DNA from: Paenibacillus rhizosphaerae
GTDB lineage: Bacteria; Bacillota; Bacilli; Paenibacillales; Paenibacillaceae
Length of the DNA stretch: 64,000 bases
Reading direction: 5' to 3'
Assembly: GCF_014192015.1 (NCBI RefSeq)
Contig: NZ_JACHXJ010000006.1
Coordinates: 62,001 to 126,000 of the forward strand
Below the pieces are notes generated by a model. The model saw nothing but the letters and a program-made list of their open reading frames with translations, did no database searches and was not told where the DNA came from. Both the position numbers and the translations under genes were made by a program. This document shows, piece after piece, positions 1 through 7,353 of this stretch (position 1 is the first letter of the stretch; the number at the start of each line of letters is the position of its first letter).

Positions 1-542
1 GGAAAACGCTCATACCATTCCGGAGGGATGACATTCCCGAGGCGAATGGAGACGACCTGCATGCCGGAACGCCGGTGGAACATGTCGGCGGTCATTTCGT
101 TGACGACCTTGGACAGTCCGTAGCTGTCCTCGGGCAGCTGCGGATGCGCCTCGTCCACGGGCACGTATTGCGGGCTTAAGGGACTGACTGCAAATACGAT
201 GCCGTAGGACGATTCGCTGGACGCGATCACTGCTTTGCGGATTCCAAGACCTGCAGCGGCCTCCAGCACGTTGTACGTCGACATGACGTTGTTCCGGAAG
301 GTGACTTCCGGCGTGCGGATATGCGCCGCCGGGATCGCCGCCAAATGAACGACGGCATCAGCCCCGGCCAGCGCACTGTAGGTTTCTCCCAAATCCTCAA
401 GATTCGCAATCAGCGTAGGGCAGAGGTTCTCGTCGGGACGCCGGAAGTCCACGTTCAGCACCTCATACCCCTGCTCGATAAAATGACGCACGACCCACTG
501 TCCAAGCATGCCGCTTCCGCCTGTAATGACGACTTTGGCCAC
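1..542 (-). CDS. NAD-dependent epimerase/dehydratase, 3' end outside the window
   Basis: Extended short-chain dehydrogenase of the nucleotide-sugar epimerase type; only about 180 N-terminal residues lie in the window. The start is GTG at 542, eight bases after GGAGG. The protein opens with a Rossmann strand VAKVVITGG followed by GSGMLG (GxxGxxG, NAD binding). Next come VVHLAAIPAAH, the NNV segment after the second strand, an SSES stretch at the catalytic serine position and YGLSK (YxxxK, catalytic Tyr/Lys). These are the standard landmarks of UDP-glucose 4-epimerase-like enzymes, and the substrate cannot be told. The gene runs off the left edge. It lies 57 bases downstream of the aldo/keto reductase on the same strand and may be cotranscribed with it. 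Confidence 0.85.
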   Translation of the reverse strand, partial: MAKVVITGGSGMLGQWVVRHFIEQGYEVLNVDFRRPDENLCPTLIANLEDLGETYSALAGADAVVHLAAIPAAHIRTPEVTFRNNVMSTYNVLEAAAGLGIRKAVIASSESSYGIVFAVSPLSPQYVPVDEAHPQLPEDSYGLSKVVNEMTADMFHRRSGMQVVSIRLGNVIPPEWYERF

Positions 543-599
543 AGGTAACGCCTCCTCTTCGCTTCGATTCAAACCTGGCCGAACCCTTGGCCGGTCCGA

Positions 600-1538
600 T
601 TATTTCAGAATGTCTTCGATCCGTTCCTGCACGTCTTCGCTCAGGACGATGCCAGAAGCCTTGGCATTCTCCGTCACCTGCTCCGGACGGCTTGCGCCGA
701 CCAGCGCGCTGGCCACGTTATCTTTGCGCAGAATCCACGCAAGGGCCAGGTTGCCGACGGAAATGCCGAGCTCTTTGGCGACGCCTTCAAGCTGCTGCAC
801 TTTGGCGATCTTTTCTTCGGTGATGCCTTTGCGCATCCAATCGAGCTTCGCCGCGCGGCTGTCCTGCGGAATGTCGGAAGCCGACGTATATTTGCCTGTC
901 AGCAGGCCTTGAGCCAGCGGGGAGAACACCACTTGTCCGATTCCTACGCGTTCGCTGAGCGGCATGACTTCCTTCTCGATGTAGCGCTCGAACATGTTGT
1001 AGATCGGCTGGTTGACCACGATGCGGTCCAGCAAATAACGGTCGGCCACGCCGATCGCTTCGGCGATCTGCGATGCCTGCCATTCGCTCACGCCGACGTA
1101 CAGCACTTTGCCCTGGCGAACCAGGTCGTCGATCGCGCGCAGCGTCTCTTCCAAAGGCGTCTCCGGATCATGGCGGTGACAGTAGAAAATGTCCACATAG
1201 TCATGTCCGAGCCGCTTCAGGCTGGCATTCGCCTGCTCCGTAATATGCTTGCGCGACAAACCGCGGTCATTTGGGCCTTCGCCCATCGGCCAGAACGCCT
1301 TGGTCGCCAGCACGTAGGATTCGCGCGGGTACGCTTTCAGCGCTTTGCCGACGAGCTCTTCCGCCGCGCCTTTTTCATATACATTGGCCGTATCGAAAAA
1401 GTTGATGCCCAAATCGTACGCCGTTTTGATCGAATTCACCGCATTTTCGCGCTCTACGTAACCGCCATATGTAAGCCAGCTGCCCAAGCTGATTTCGCTG
1501 ACTTTAAGCCCGCTTCTTCCCAGTCTCCGGTATTTCAT
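600..1538 (-). CDS. Aldo/keto reductase (voltage-gated K+ channel beta-subunit type)
   Basis: A 312-residue NADPH-dependent oxidoreductase of the AKR superfamily, resembling the YghZ/Kv-beta branch. The catalytic tetrad is visible: Asp and Tyr in FFDTANVY (about residues 48-55), Lys in LATKAF (about 80) and His in YCHRHD (about 120). The C-terminal NADP-binding segment includes SPLAQGLLTG and the ASRPEQV stretch. The start at 1538 is supported by AAGGAGG eight bases upstream. The gene is divergent from an HxlR regulator, and the 146 bases between them hold two palindromes. HxlR proteins commonly control oxidoreductase genes of electrophile or thiol stress, so regulation by this neighbour is likely. 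The physiological carbonyl substrate is unknown. Confidence 0.9.
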   Translation of the reverse strand: MKYRRLGRSGLKVSEISLGSWLTYGGYVERENAVNSIKTAYDLGINFFDTANVYEKGAAEELVGKALKAYPRESYVLATKAFWPMGEGPNDRGLSRKHITEQANASLKRLGHDYVDIFYCHRHDPETPLEETLRAIDDLVRQGKVLYVGVSEWQASQIAEAIGVADRYLLDRIVVNQPIYNMFERYIEKEVMPLSERVGIGQVVFSPLAQGLLTGKYTSASDIPQDSRAAKLDWMRKGITEEKIAKVQQLEGVAKELGISVGNLALAWILRKDNVASALVGASRPEQVTENAKASGIVLSEDVQERIEDILK

Positions 1539-1603
1539 TCCATCTACCTCCTTGTTGTCCTCTTACCCTTTTCATTCTATAAAAGTTCATATATGATTTA
1601 AAG

Positions 1604-1659
1604 AAGTGAAATGTTTTTCACTTAATTATATCAAGGGTAGATACTATATAGAGTATAGT
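1604..1659. promoter_or_regulatory. Two palindromes between the reductase and HxlR genes
   Basis: AAGTGAAA-TGTT-TTTCACTT at 1604-1623 is a perfect inverted repeat with 8-base arms. ACTATA-TAGAG-TATAGT at 1643-1659 is a second with 6-base arms. Both lie in the divergent intergenic region, and the second ends 25 bases before the HxlR start. Dimeric winged-helix regulators bind such sites, so these are candidate HxlR operators. No binding data are available. Confidence 0.5.
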
Positions 1660-1684
1660 TATATACATATAAGGAGGAGAGTCT

Positions 1685-2029
1685 ATGGAAACAGTCAAAA
1701 AAGCGAGCAGTTACATTCCGAAAAACCCGACACATATCGAATGCAACATTGAGAAAACACTGGATGTGCTGGGCGGAAAATGGGCCTTTCTCGTCATCCG
1801 CGAGCTGTTTTGCGGTACTCTTCGCTTTGGTGAACTGCAGCGCCGTATCCCCAGCGTAAGCCCCCGCGCCCTGACCAGTACGCTGCGCCATTTAGAGGAG
1901 CAGGGCGTGCTGGAAAGGGAAGTATTTCCAACCGTACCGGTGACGGTGGAGTACTCGCTCACGCCTAAAGGACAGGACCTGCATGTCATCTGCCACGAAA
2001 TGAAGCTGTGGGCGGCCCGCTGGACTTAA
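1685..2029 (+). CDS. HxlR-family transcriptional regulator
   Basis: A 114-residue winged-helix repressor or activator. The family signature is clear: CNIEKTLDVLGGKWAFLVIRELF near the N terminus, LRFGELQRRIPSVSPRALT for the recognition helix, LRHLEEQGVLERE and the wing VPVTVEYSLTPKG, ending in the usual C-terminal helix. Cys20 is the conserved N-terminal cysteine that acts as redox sensor in members such as YodB and HypR. The start ATG follows AAGGAGGAGAGTCT. It is divergent from the aldo/keto reductase, its probable target, and is followed by a strong terminator. The inducing compound is unknown. Confidence 0.92.
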   Translation: METVKKASSYIPKNPTHIECNIEKTLDVLGGKWAFLVIRELFCGTLRFGELQRRIPSVSPRALTSTLRHLEEQGVLEREVFPTVPVTVEYSLTPKGQDLHVICHEMKLWAARWT

Positions 2030-2059
2030 GTAGCTCGCAGAATCGGTAATGTCATCATG

Positions 2060-2092
2060 AAAAAAGCTCAGGCACTTAAGCCTGGGCTTTTT
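2060..2092 (+). terminator. Rho-independent terminator after the HxlR gene
   Basis: AAAAAAGCTCAGGC, a short loop ACTTAA, then GCCTGGGCTTTTT. The stop codon of the convergent serine hydrolase gene lies inside the loop, so the hairpin overlaps the end of that gene. Confidence 0.85.
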
Positions 2093-3581
2093 GGTATTCC
2101 CGTAATATCGCATACATGAAGCAGGCCTTGCGGACGAAGCCGATCGCGCCAAACGCCGACAGCAGCGCCAGCCCAATCACAATGCTCGGCATCAGCAGGA
2201 AAATCTGCTCCCATTTCAGCACTCTCCCGCCGCCAACGAATGTCAGGATCTGCGGCAGGCTGATGAATAACGCCAGCGGGATCAAGGTGACGAGCATCCG
2301 CAGCGAAGTCAGCCAAACACGGCGCTGCCGGGCCTTTTGTTCCCACCGCTTCCAGCGGAAAAAGAATCCCCGCACCCACAGCAGGACGGTCAGCAGCGTC
2401 AGCAGCGCGATCCCCGCTTCGATCATGCCTACGGAAATCGCTGACTTTGGCGGCTCTTCCCCGTTCAAAATGTCGGCGATGCCTGAAGCAAAGGCTCCAT
2501 AGTTAACCAGTGCATTCAAACCGCTGCCAAACAAGATGACGATCCCGTAGCCGCTCTCCGGCATCAGCAGCTGATCCGCCTGATACGTCCACAAAATGCC
2601 GTTATGGCTCACCCTGGCACCATCCACCGTCCATCCCATACCGTAACGGCTGTCCACGCCGGCGGGAACCTTACGCATCGCCGCGATGCCGTCTGGGCTG
2701 AGCAGGCGTGCGCTCTCGTAAGTCCCCCCGCCCAGCTGCAGCATCAGCCACCGCGCCATATCGTTTGCGGTCGAGACGTTACCCGCCGCTCCCTCTATGA
2801 ACCAATCCGGTTCTTTGATAGCGATCGGTTGGCCATAGAGCAGCATGTGGCCCGGTTCTTTAAAGGAACCGGTCAACGCGGCGTCTGTCGTACGGTCCAT
2901 GTGCAGCGGAGCAAAGATATGCTTTTGCAAGTAGTCCGGAAAAGGCTCCTTGCTCACCGTCTCCACGATCAGCGCGAGCAGCTGATAATTGGTGTTATGG
3001 TAATGAAACGCCGTTCCAGGGTCACTGGCGAGCTTGACCTTTTTCAACCGGGCGATCGATTCGCCGAGTGAAGCGGGCTGCGCGGAAAAAGCCATTTCCG
3101 GAAACACGGTATCGGCCAGACCGCTCGTCTGGTTCAGCAGCTGCCGCACCGTGATCTCCTTCCCCCTAGGATCGTCCATCCGAAAGGTCGGGAGAAGGTC
3201 TGCCGCCTTGTCCTCCAGCCGGATTTTTCCCGCTTCAACCAGCTGCATAACGGCCAGCGCCGTGACCGACTTGCTCAGGGAAGCGACCGGAAGCGGCGTG
3301 TCCGGCGTGACGGAGGCTCCGCTTCCGGTTTGCCCGTACCCTTTTGAATATACGACTTCGCCATCGTGGACAATCGCGACAGACAATCCGGGAATCCGGT
3401 TCTGCTGCATGCGCGTCTCGATGAACCGGTCGATCCGATCCTCTCGGCCTGCCTCAAGCTTGGGAGCTGCTGCCGCGAAGCTGGTGTACACTACTGAGAA
3501 GATGGCAGACAGGAGCAGCACGAGTATCATTTTTCGGGATATGGAAGCCACGGACCTCCGGTATTGTTTATACTCCATCAT
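2076..3581 (-). CDS. Membrane-anchored serine hydrolase (beta-lactamase / PBP-like, class C fold)
   Basis: A 501-residue protein of the Beta-lactamase (PF00144) family. A signal or anchor helix (residues about 17-37) precedes an extracytoplasmic catalytic domain with SLSK (SxxK, nucleophile Ser near 102), YHN in the second-motif region (about 190) and HNG in SHNGILW as third motif. After the domain come three hydrophobic segments (about 370-390, 420-445 and 455-480), so the C terminus is embedded in the membrane. The start at 3581 follows GAGGAGG by ten bases; an in-frame codon at 3650 lacks a ribosome site. Relatives are D-aminopeptidase, esterase or carboxypeptidase-like proteins, often near peptide-resistance genes. 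The substrate is not inferable. Confidence 0.85.
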   Translation of the reverse strand: MMEYKQYRRSVASISRKMILVLLLSAIFSVVYTSFAAAAPKLEAGREDRIDRFIETRMQQNRIPGLSVAIVHDGEVVYSKGYGQTGSGASVTPDTPLPVASLSKSVTALAVMQLVEAGKIRLEDKAADLLPTFRMDDPRGKEITVRQLLNQTSGLADTVFPEMAFSAQPASLGESIARLKKVKLASDPGTAFHYHNTNYQLLALIVETVSKEPFPDYLQKHIFAPLHMDRTTDAALTGSFKEPGHMLLYGQPIAIKEPDWFIEGAAGNVSTANDMARWLMLQLGGGTYESARLLSPDGIAAMRKVPAGVDSRYGMGWTVDGARVSHNGILWTYQADQLLMPESGYGIVILFGSGLNALVNYGAFASGIADILNGEEPPKSAISVGMIEAGIALLTLLTVLLWVRGFFFRWKRWEQKARQRRVWLTSLRMLVTLIPLALFISLPQILTFVGGGRVLKWEQIFLLMPSIVIGLALLSAFGAIGFVRKACFMYAILREYQKAQA

Positions 3582-3704
3582 GAATTGAATTCCTCCTCTT
3601 GTATCGTAAGCCCAGTATAGGAGCGAAAACGAAAGAGAAGCTAAAGACAATCCTTAAGAAAGAGTTAAGTTAAACACGAAGATGCTTCGCGCCTGAACAC
3701 CCAC

Positions 3705-3742
3705 AAAAAAGAGGAGCAAGCGCAAAGCTTGATCCTCTTTTG
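3705..3742 (-). terminator. Terminator after the YozE-like gene
   Basis: On the minus strand AAAAGAGGATCAAGC, loop TTTGC, GCTTGCTCCTCTTTTTT. It lies 27 bases past the stop codon at 3769. Confidence 0.85.
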
Positions 3743-3768
3743 ATCTATCCACGCGAACGCAGGATAGG

Positions 3769-4062
3769 TTACCCGTTATTCGCGGCATAATCCGCATTCG
3801 CTTGTTCCAGCATGGTTTTCCAATCCTTAAAGTCTGTCTGCCGGGACACATGCCGATCCAGCAGCTCATCCGGAATTTTATTCATATCTTCATGGGTTTC
3901 CGCTTGAAAATTACCCTCTTCCAAAAAATCCTGGAAGCTGGCAAACGACGAATACTTACGCATAAACGAGCCGTTTAAAAGCTTGTCGAGGGCAACGCGG
4001 CCGGAATCTTCCTGCGCCGACTTTTGGCCTTTTAATTCCATCAGCAGATCGTCAAAGGACAT
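3769..4062 (-). CDS. Small acidic protein, possibly YozE-like
   Basis: A 97-residue soluble protein without membrane segments. The C-terminal half (FxxYSSFxSFQDFLEEGNF ... HEDMNKIPDELL ... TDFKDWKTMLEQA) loosely resembles the YozE SAM-like helical domain found as a short protein in Bacillales; the match is from memory of the pattern and weak. The start is uncertain. The annotated ATG at 4062 has no ribosome site close by, whereas AGGAG lies seven bases ahead of an in-frame CTG at 4080, which would add six residues (LRKNKS). The gene stands alone and ends in a good terminator, which supports it being real. No function can be assigned. Confidence 0.6.
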   Translation of the reverse strand: MSFDDLLMELKGQKSAQEDSGRVALDKLLNGSFMRKYSSFASFQDFLEEGNFQAETHEDMNKIPDELLDRHVSRQTDFKDWKTMLEQANADYAANNG

Positions 4063-4186
4063 GGACTTATTTTTTCTCAGAAGATCACTCCTAAATTGAA
4101 TTTGTGCTCAGTATAACATATCAGGTTTCATTCTATCTCATACCTTTAAAAATCGGGCGTTTTCCAACCCATCGATTCGGGTCAGG

Positions 4187-4215
4187 TTGACTAAATATTC
4201 CCAGCATGTTATGTT
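4187..4215 (+). promoter_or_regulatory. Sigma-A type promoter of the TetR gene
   Basis: TTGACT at 4187-4192, a 17-base spacer, then TATGTT at 4210-4215. The operator palindrome at 4221-4240 covers the expected start of transcription, the classic arrangement for autorepression. Confidence 0.7.
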
Positions 4216-4220
4216 GTTTT

Positions 4221-4240
4221 TGAACTGACCAGTCAGATCA
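4221..4240. promoter_or_regulatory. TetR operator, copy 1 (in front of the regulator gene)
   Basis: TGAACTGACCAGTCAGATCA. The core CTGACCAGTCAG (CTGAC/GTCAG arms with a CA centre, 4225-4236) is repeated exactly at 4892-4903 in front of the P450 gene. Confidence 0.75.
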
Positions 4241-4286
4241 CTCCCGTCCAACCGACGAATGAGAAGGAAAGGACCGATACACCACC

Positions 4287-4865
4287 GTGAGCAAAGAAAA
4301 GATTCTGCACGCAGCCACCCGCGTCTTCTCCGAATACGGCTACCACCGGGCCAGCATGGATGAGATCGCCCAGCGGGCTCAGGTCGCCAAAGGCACCTTG
4401 TACTACAACTTTCCGGGAAAGTCGCAGCTGTTCAAAGCCGTGGTGAAAGCCGGATTCGAGGACATCATGGAGCGGACGAAAACCGACCTTAGCTCCGCGC
4501 TTCCGATCAAAGAGCAGATTCTTCGGGTTCTCCGCCACCATCTGGACTTGTTCCTGGATGCCCGCCATTTTGCCCATATCGTATTCAACGAAATTTCCAA
4601 CGGCATCGAGCCCGATGTGCTGGATGAGCTGAAGCAGCTCCGCCGCGAGCATTTAAGCTTTTTGGCCGGCATTCTTAGAGAGGCCCAATGCGAGGGCGGT
4701 GTGATGCGCGATGTCGACGCGGACTTGGCTGCAGCAAGTACGATCGGCATGCTGGAAAGCACGTGCAACTATTATTTGAGCCACCAGGATGAGTACAGCC
4801 GCGAGGACTTAGAAAGCTTCGTATTCACGGTCGTCGCCGAAGGTCTGTTTAAGTCGCTTGATTAA
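4287..4865 (+). CDS. TetR/AcrR-family transcriptional repressor
   Basis: A 192-residue TetR regulator. The N-terminal helix-turn-helix is standard: ILHAATRVFSEYGYHRASMDEIAQRAQVAKGTLYYNFPGKSQLF (about residues 6-49). The rest is the helical ligand-binding and dimerisation domain. The start is GTG at 4287 behind AAGGAAAGGA. Its own promoter carries the palindrome TGAACTGACCAGTCAGATCA and a near-identical copy sits just after its stop, ahead of the P450 gene. It therefore probably represses both itself and the P450, released by an unknown lipophilic ligand that may be the P450 substrate. Confidence 0.92.
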   Translation: MSKEKILHAATRVFSEYGYHRASMDEIAQRAQVAKGTLYYNFPGKSQLFKAVVKAGFEDIMERTKTDLSSALPIKEQILRVLRHHLDLFLDARHFAHIVFNEISNGIEPDVLDELKQLRREHLSFLAGILREAQCEGGVMRDVDADLAAASTIGMLESTCNYYLSHQDEYSREDLESFVFTVVAEGLFKSLD

Positions 4866-4887
4866 GCAGGACCTTTTTTGCCCGCAT

Positions 4888-4907
4888 CAAACTGACCAGT
4901 CAGTTCA
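4888..4907. promoter_or_regulatory. TetR operator, copy 2 (in front of the P450 gene)
   Basis: TCAAACTGACCAGTCAGTTCA region; the core 4892-4903 is identical to the copy at 4225-4236. Combining both flanks gives the 20-base palindrome TGAACTGACCAGTCAGTTCA. It lies about 125 bases before the P450 start codon. Confidence 0.75.
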
Positions 4908-5028
4908 AAACATTGCAGAGTGTTAAACAGTAGACCTTGTTAGGAAGCGGAGAGACCGAGACACAGAACTTATGCGCCCCAAATTCAGGTTTTCTATCAT
5001 CTAAAAAAGAAAGCGACGGTGTTGCTTC

Positions 5029-6153
5029 ATGGAATGGAATGCGAATGGACTGCTGCCTTTGGAATGGTATAAAAAGATGCGCCGGGACTCCCCCGTGGTC
5101 CTGTCGAGCGACGGACAAATCTGGGACGTGTTCGGGTATGACGATGTAAAGACGGTGTTTACGAATCACGACATTTTTTCCTCGTCGGCCTTTCCCAATT
5201 CCGAGGACCCGCTCGAGCACAGCATTCTGCGGCAGGATCCGCCCAAGCACCGACAGCTGCGCCGGCTGGTGACCCAGGCGTTCACGCCGCGCGTCATCGA
5301 GTCGCTGGCTCCCAAAATTCAGTCGATCACAACCTCGCTGCTGGACGAAGCGGAGAAAAAGGGGCGGATGGACGCTATCGCTGATTTTGCCAGTCCGCTG
5401 CCGATCGTCGTCATTGCCGAGATGCTGGGCGTGTCGCTGGAGCACCGCGAACAGTTCAAAGCCTGGTCCGACGCCTTGGTGGGAGACAGCGGCGAAGCTT
5501 TCTATCAATGCCAGCGCGAGATGAGCGAATACTTCTCCGAAATTGCCGAAGACCGCAGACGCCATCCGCAGGACGACCTGGTCACCAAGCTGGTGGAGGC
5601 ACGCATCGATAATGAGCATTTGACGGACCTCGAGATCATCGGCTTCTGCATCCTGCTGCTCGTAGCCGGCAACGAAACGACGACCAACCTGATTGCCTCG
5701 GCGATGCTCGGCTTCGACAGCCTGCCGGACGTCCGCGCGCAGCTGCTTGCCGACCGCAGCCTCATTCCGGGCGCGGTGGAGGAAGTGTTCCGCTATTTCT
5801 CGCCGGTGCAGCTGATGTTCCGCCGTGTGAAGCAGGATACGATCCTTGGCGGGCAAGAGATGAAGGAAGGACAATTCGTCCATATCTGGATGGCGTCGGC
5901 CAACCATGACGACCATGTGTTCGAGCGGCCGGAGGAATTTAATATCCACCGCAATCCGAATCCGCATCTCGGGCTGGGCAGCGGCATCCATTACTGCCTG
6001 GGGTCCCAGCTCGCCCGCCTCGAATCCAAAATCGCAATCGAAACGCTGCTGGACCGTTTTCCCGAATACCGCCGCGACCGTTCCGCTGAGCTTGTGCGGA
6101 TGGACAGCACGATGATGTTCGCACTGAAAGAGCTGCCGATTATTTTGACATAG
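5029..6153 (+). CDS. Cytochrome P450
   Basis: A 374-residue soluble bacterial P450 monooxygenase. Visible landmarks: the C-helix stretch DPPKHRQLRRLV (about 65-76) for heme propionate contact; the I-helix LLLVAGNETTTN (about 212-223) with the oxygen-activating Glu/Thr; ExxR in EEVFR (about 255); and the heme loop HLGLGSGIHYCLG with Cys near 323 as thiolate ligand. The heme loop has Leu where Phe is usual in FGxG. It resembles CYP107/CYP109-type enzymes such as YjiB, but the substrate is unknown. The long leader after the TetR gene holds an operator. No ferredoxin or reductase gene is nearby, so redox partners must be supplied from elsewhere. Confidence 0.93.
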   Translation: MEWNANGLLPLEWYKKMRRDSPVVLSSDGQIWDVFGYDDVKTVFTNHDIFSSSAFPNSEDPLEHSILRQDPPKHRQLRRLVTQAFTPRVIESLAPKIQSITTSLLDEAEKKGRMDAIADFASPLPIVVIAEMLGVSLEHREQFKAWSDALVGDSGEAFYQCQREMSEYFSEIAEDRRRHPQDDLVTKLVEARIDNEHLTDLEIIGFCILLLVAGNETTTNLIASAMLGFDSLPDVRAQLLADRSLIPGAVEEVFRYFSPVQLMFRRVKQDTILGGQEMKEGQFVHIWMASANHDDHVFERPEEFNIHRNPNPHLGLGSGIHYCLGSQLARLESKIAIETLLDRFPEYRRDRSAELVRMDSTMMFALKELPIILT

Positions 6154-6176
6154 ATACTATGGGCTATCATATATAG

Positions 6177-6214
6177 AAAAATCCTGCATCCCTGGAGGGG
6201 GTGCAGGATTTTTT
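6177..6214 (+). terminator. Terminator after the P450 gene
   Basis: AAAAATCCTGCA, a 13-base loop, TGCAGGATTTTTTCC. Stem of eight base pairs with a six-base T run. Confidence 0.88.
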
Positions 6215-6373
6215 CCGGTTGATGCAAAGGACTCGAGGATCGGGAATTCGCAGCTCTCTTTTGAAGCTCTGCTGCCCTTCGGCGCGGGAGCTTCCGTCAG
6301 TCTCTCCTGCCGTAATGCATTTGTCCGGAATTCAATCGGCCTGTCGCTCAGCTGCCTGGTTCCGGGTTCTATA

Positions 6374-7324
6374 TCACAGCTTCCCTTTCGTCCAGCCTAC
6401 CTCCAAATGCCATGTATACGTTCCGCCGCCCTCCACGACGGCTGCAGCTTTCTGCTTCATGGCATGCGCCAAGTCGTCCAGGAAGCCTGTGGCCGGCTCC
6501 AATGCCAGATGATACTGCCCCTGGTAGCCGCCGTAATTCGCCCATACCGACAAATAAGGCACCTTCTCCTTCGGAAACGTAAAGGTGATCCCTTCCTGCT
6601 TGACCGGATCATAGACGGAAGCCGCCCCTTCCGGCAGCTCATCCGTAAAATAAAACTTCTCGGCCGTCCGCTCCTCGCGGCGGCCCGTGCGGTCCAGGCG
6701 GCATTCCGGGCGGTTAGGGAAGGGCCGCGGCCACGCCCGCAGATCCCCCCTCATCCCAAGCCTGTCACGTTCCGAATAGGAGACGGCAATCTCCCGAAGT
6801 TCGCCCGGAACGATGATCTCCATCCCTTCCTCGATGTGCAGCAGCGGATGGGCCGCCCAGAGGAACGCAAACGGGAACGGGCTGAGGTTGGTCACCTGAT
6901 AGTCGATCCGGAGCCGGTCCTCTGCGGCAAAAGAATACGTCTTCCCGAGCCGGTACGGCATCCTCACGCCGTGCACGCTGCACGAAAGGCGATCATCCTC
7001 TTGTCCCTCGGCCTTCCAGGGAATGGACCAGACCTCACCGTGATCCGGAAGCTCGGTCCCCTTCCAGGGATGCTCCGGATACCGGCATACGTTGATAGTC
7101 GGGAACATTTCGTCCCATCCGCTTCCGTCGCTGTCCGCGAAGGAGCTGGCATAGCCCCGGTTCCCCAGCGGTCCACCTGCCGGCGCGAGCCATTCCCGGC
7201 CGGTCAGACGGTTGCGGAGGGAGACCATTTTGCTGCCGAGCTCCGGCAGCAGGGTGACCTCCATGGCGGAGGTCCTTCCCGTCCAGGCGTTAAGGCCGTT
7301 GATTTGGTGCGTTGTCCAGCTCAT
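6374..7324 (-). CDS. Aldose 1-epimerase (mutarotase)-like protein
   Basis: About 316 residues with the galactose-mutarotase fold: N-terminal LLPELGSKMVSLRNRLTGREWL, GWDEMFPTI, the LPDHGEVW segment, VHGVRMPYRLGKTY, the core FLWAAHPLLHIEEGMEI with a conserved His, and the C-terminal LALEPATG with the catalytic-type Glu. It interconverts sugar anomers or trims a related sugar substrate. The start at 7324 is chosen because AAGGGAG sits six bases before it; an in-frame codon at 7372 would overlap the upstream gene. It directly follows the DUF5107-TPR gene on the same strand, so both probably act on one carbohydrate. Confidence 0.8.
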   Translation of the reverse strand: MSWTTHQINGLNAWTGRTSAMEVTLLPELGSKMVSLRNRLTGREWLAPAGGPLGNRGYASSFADSDGSGWDEMFPTINVCRYPEHPWKGTELPDHGEVWSIPWKAEGQEDDRLSCSVHGVRMPYRLGKTYSFAAEDRLRIDYQVTNLSPFPFAFLWAAHPLLHIEEGMEIIVPGELREIAVSYSERDRLGMRGDLRAWPRPFPNRPECRLDRTGRREERTAEKFYFTDELPEGAASVYDPVKQEGITFTFPKEKVPYLSVWANYGGYQGQYHLALEPATGFLDDLAHAMKQKAAAVVEGGGTYTWHLEVGWTKGKL

Positions 7325-7353
7325 CTTCCGCTCCCTTCCCTCGGTCTGAGACG

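Noticed and set aside
909..1601. 230-codon + strand frame opposite the aldo/keto reductase
   Set aside because: Shadow of the reductase gene, which has full catalytic motifs and a ribosome site.
4866..5028. A -35/-10 pair for the P450 gene
   Set aside because: Several weak candidates around the operator, none with both boxes and correct spacing.
4900..5991. 363-codon minus frame opposite the P450
   Set aside because: Shadow; the P450 heme and I-helix motifs prove the + strand.
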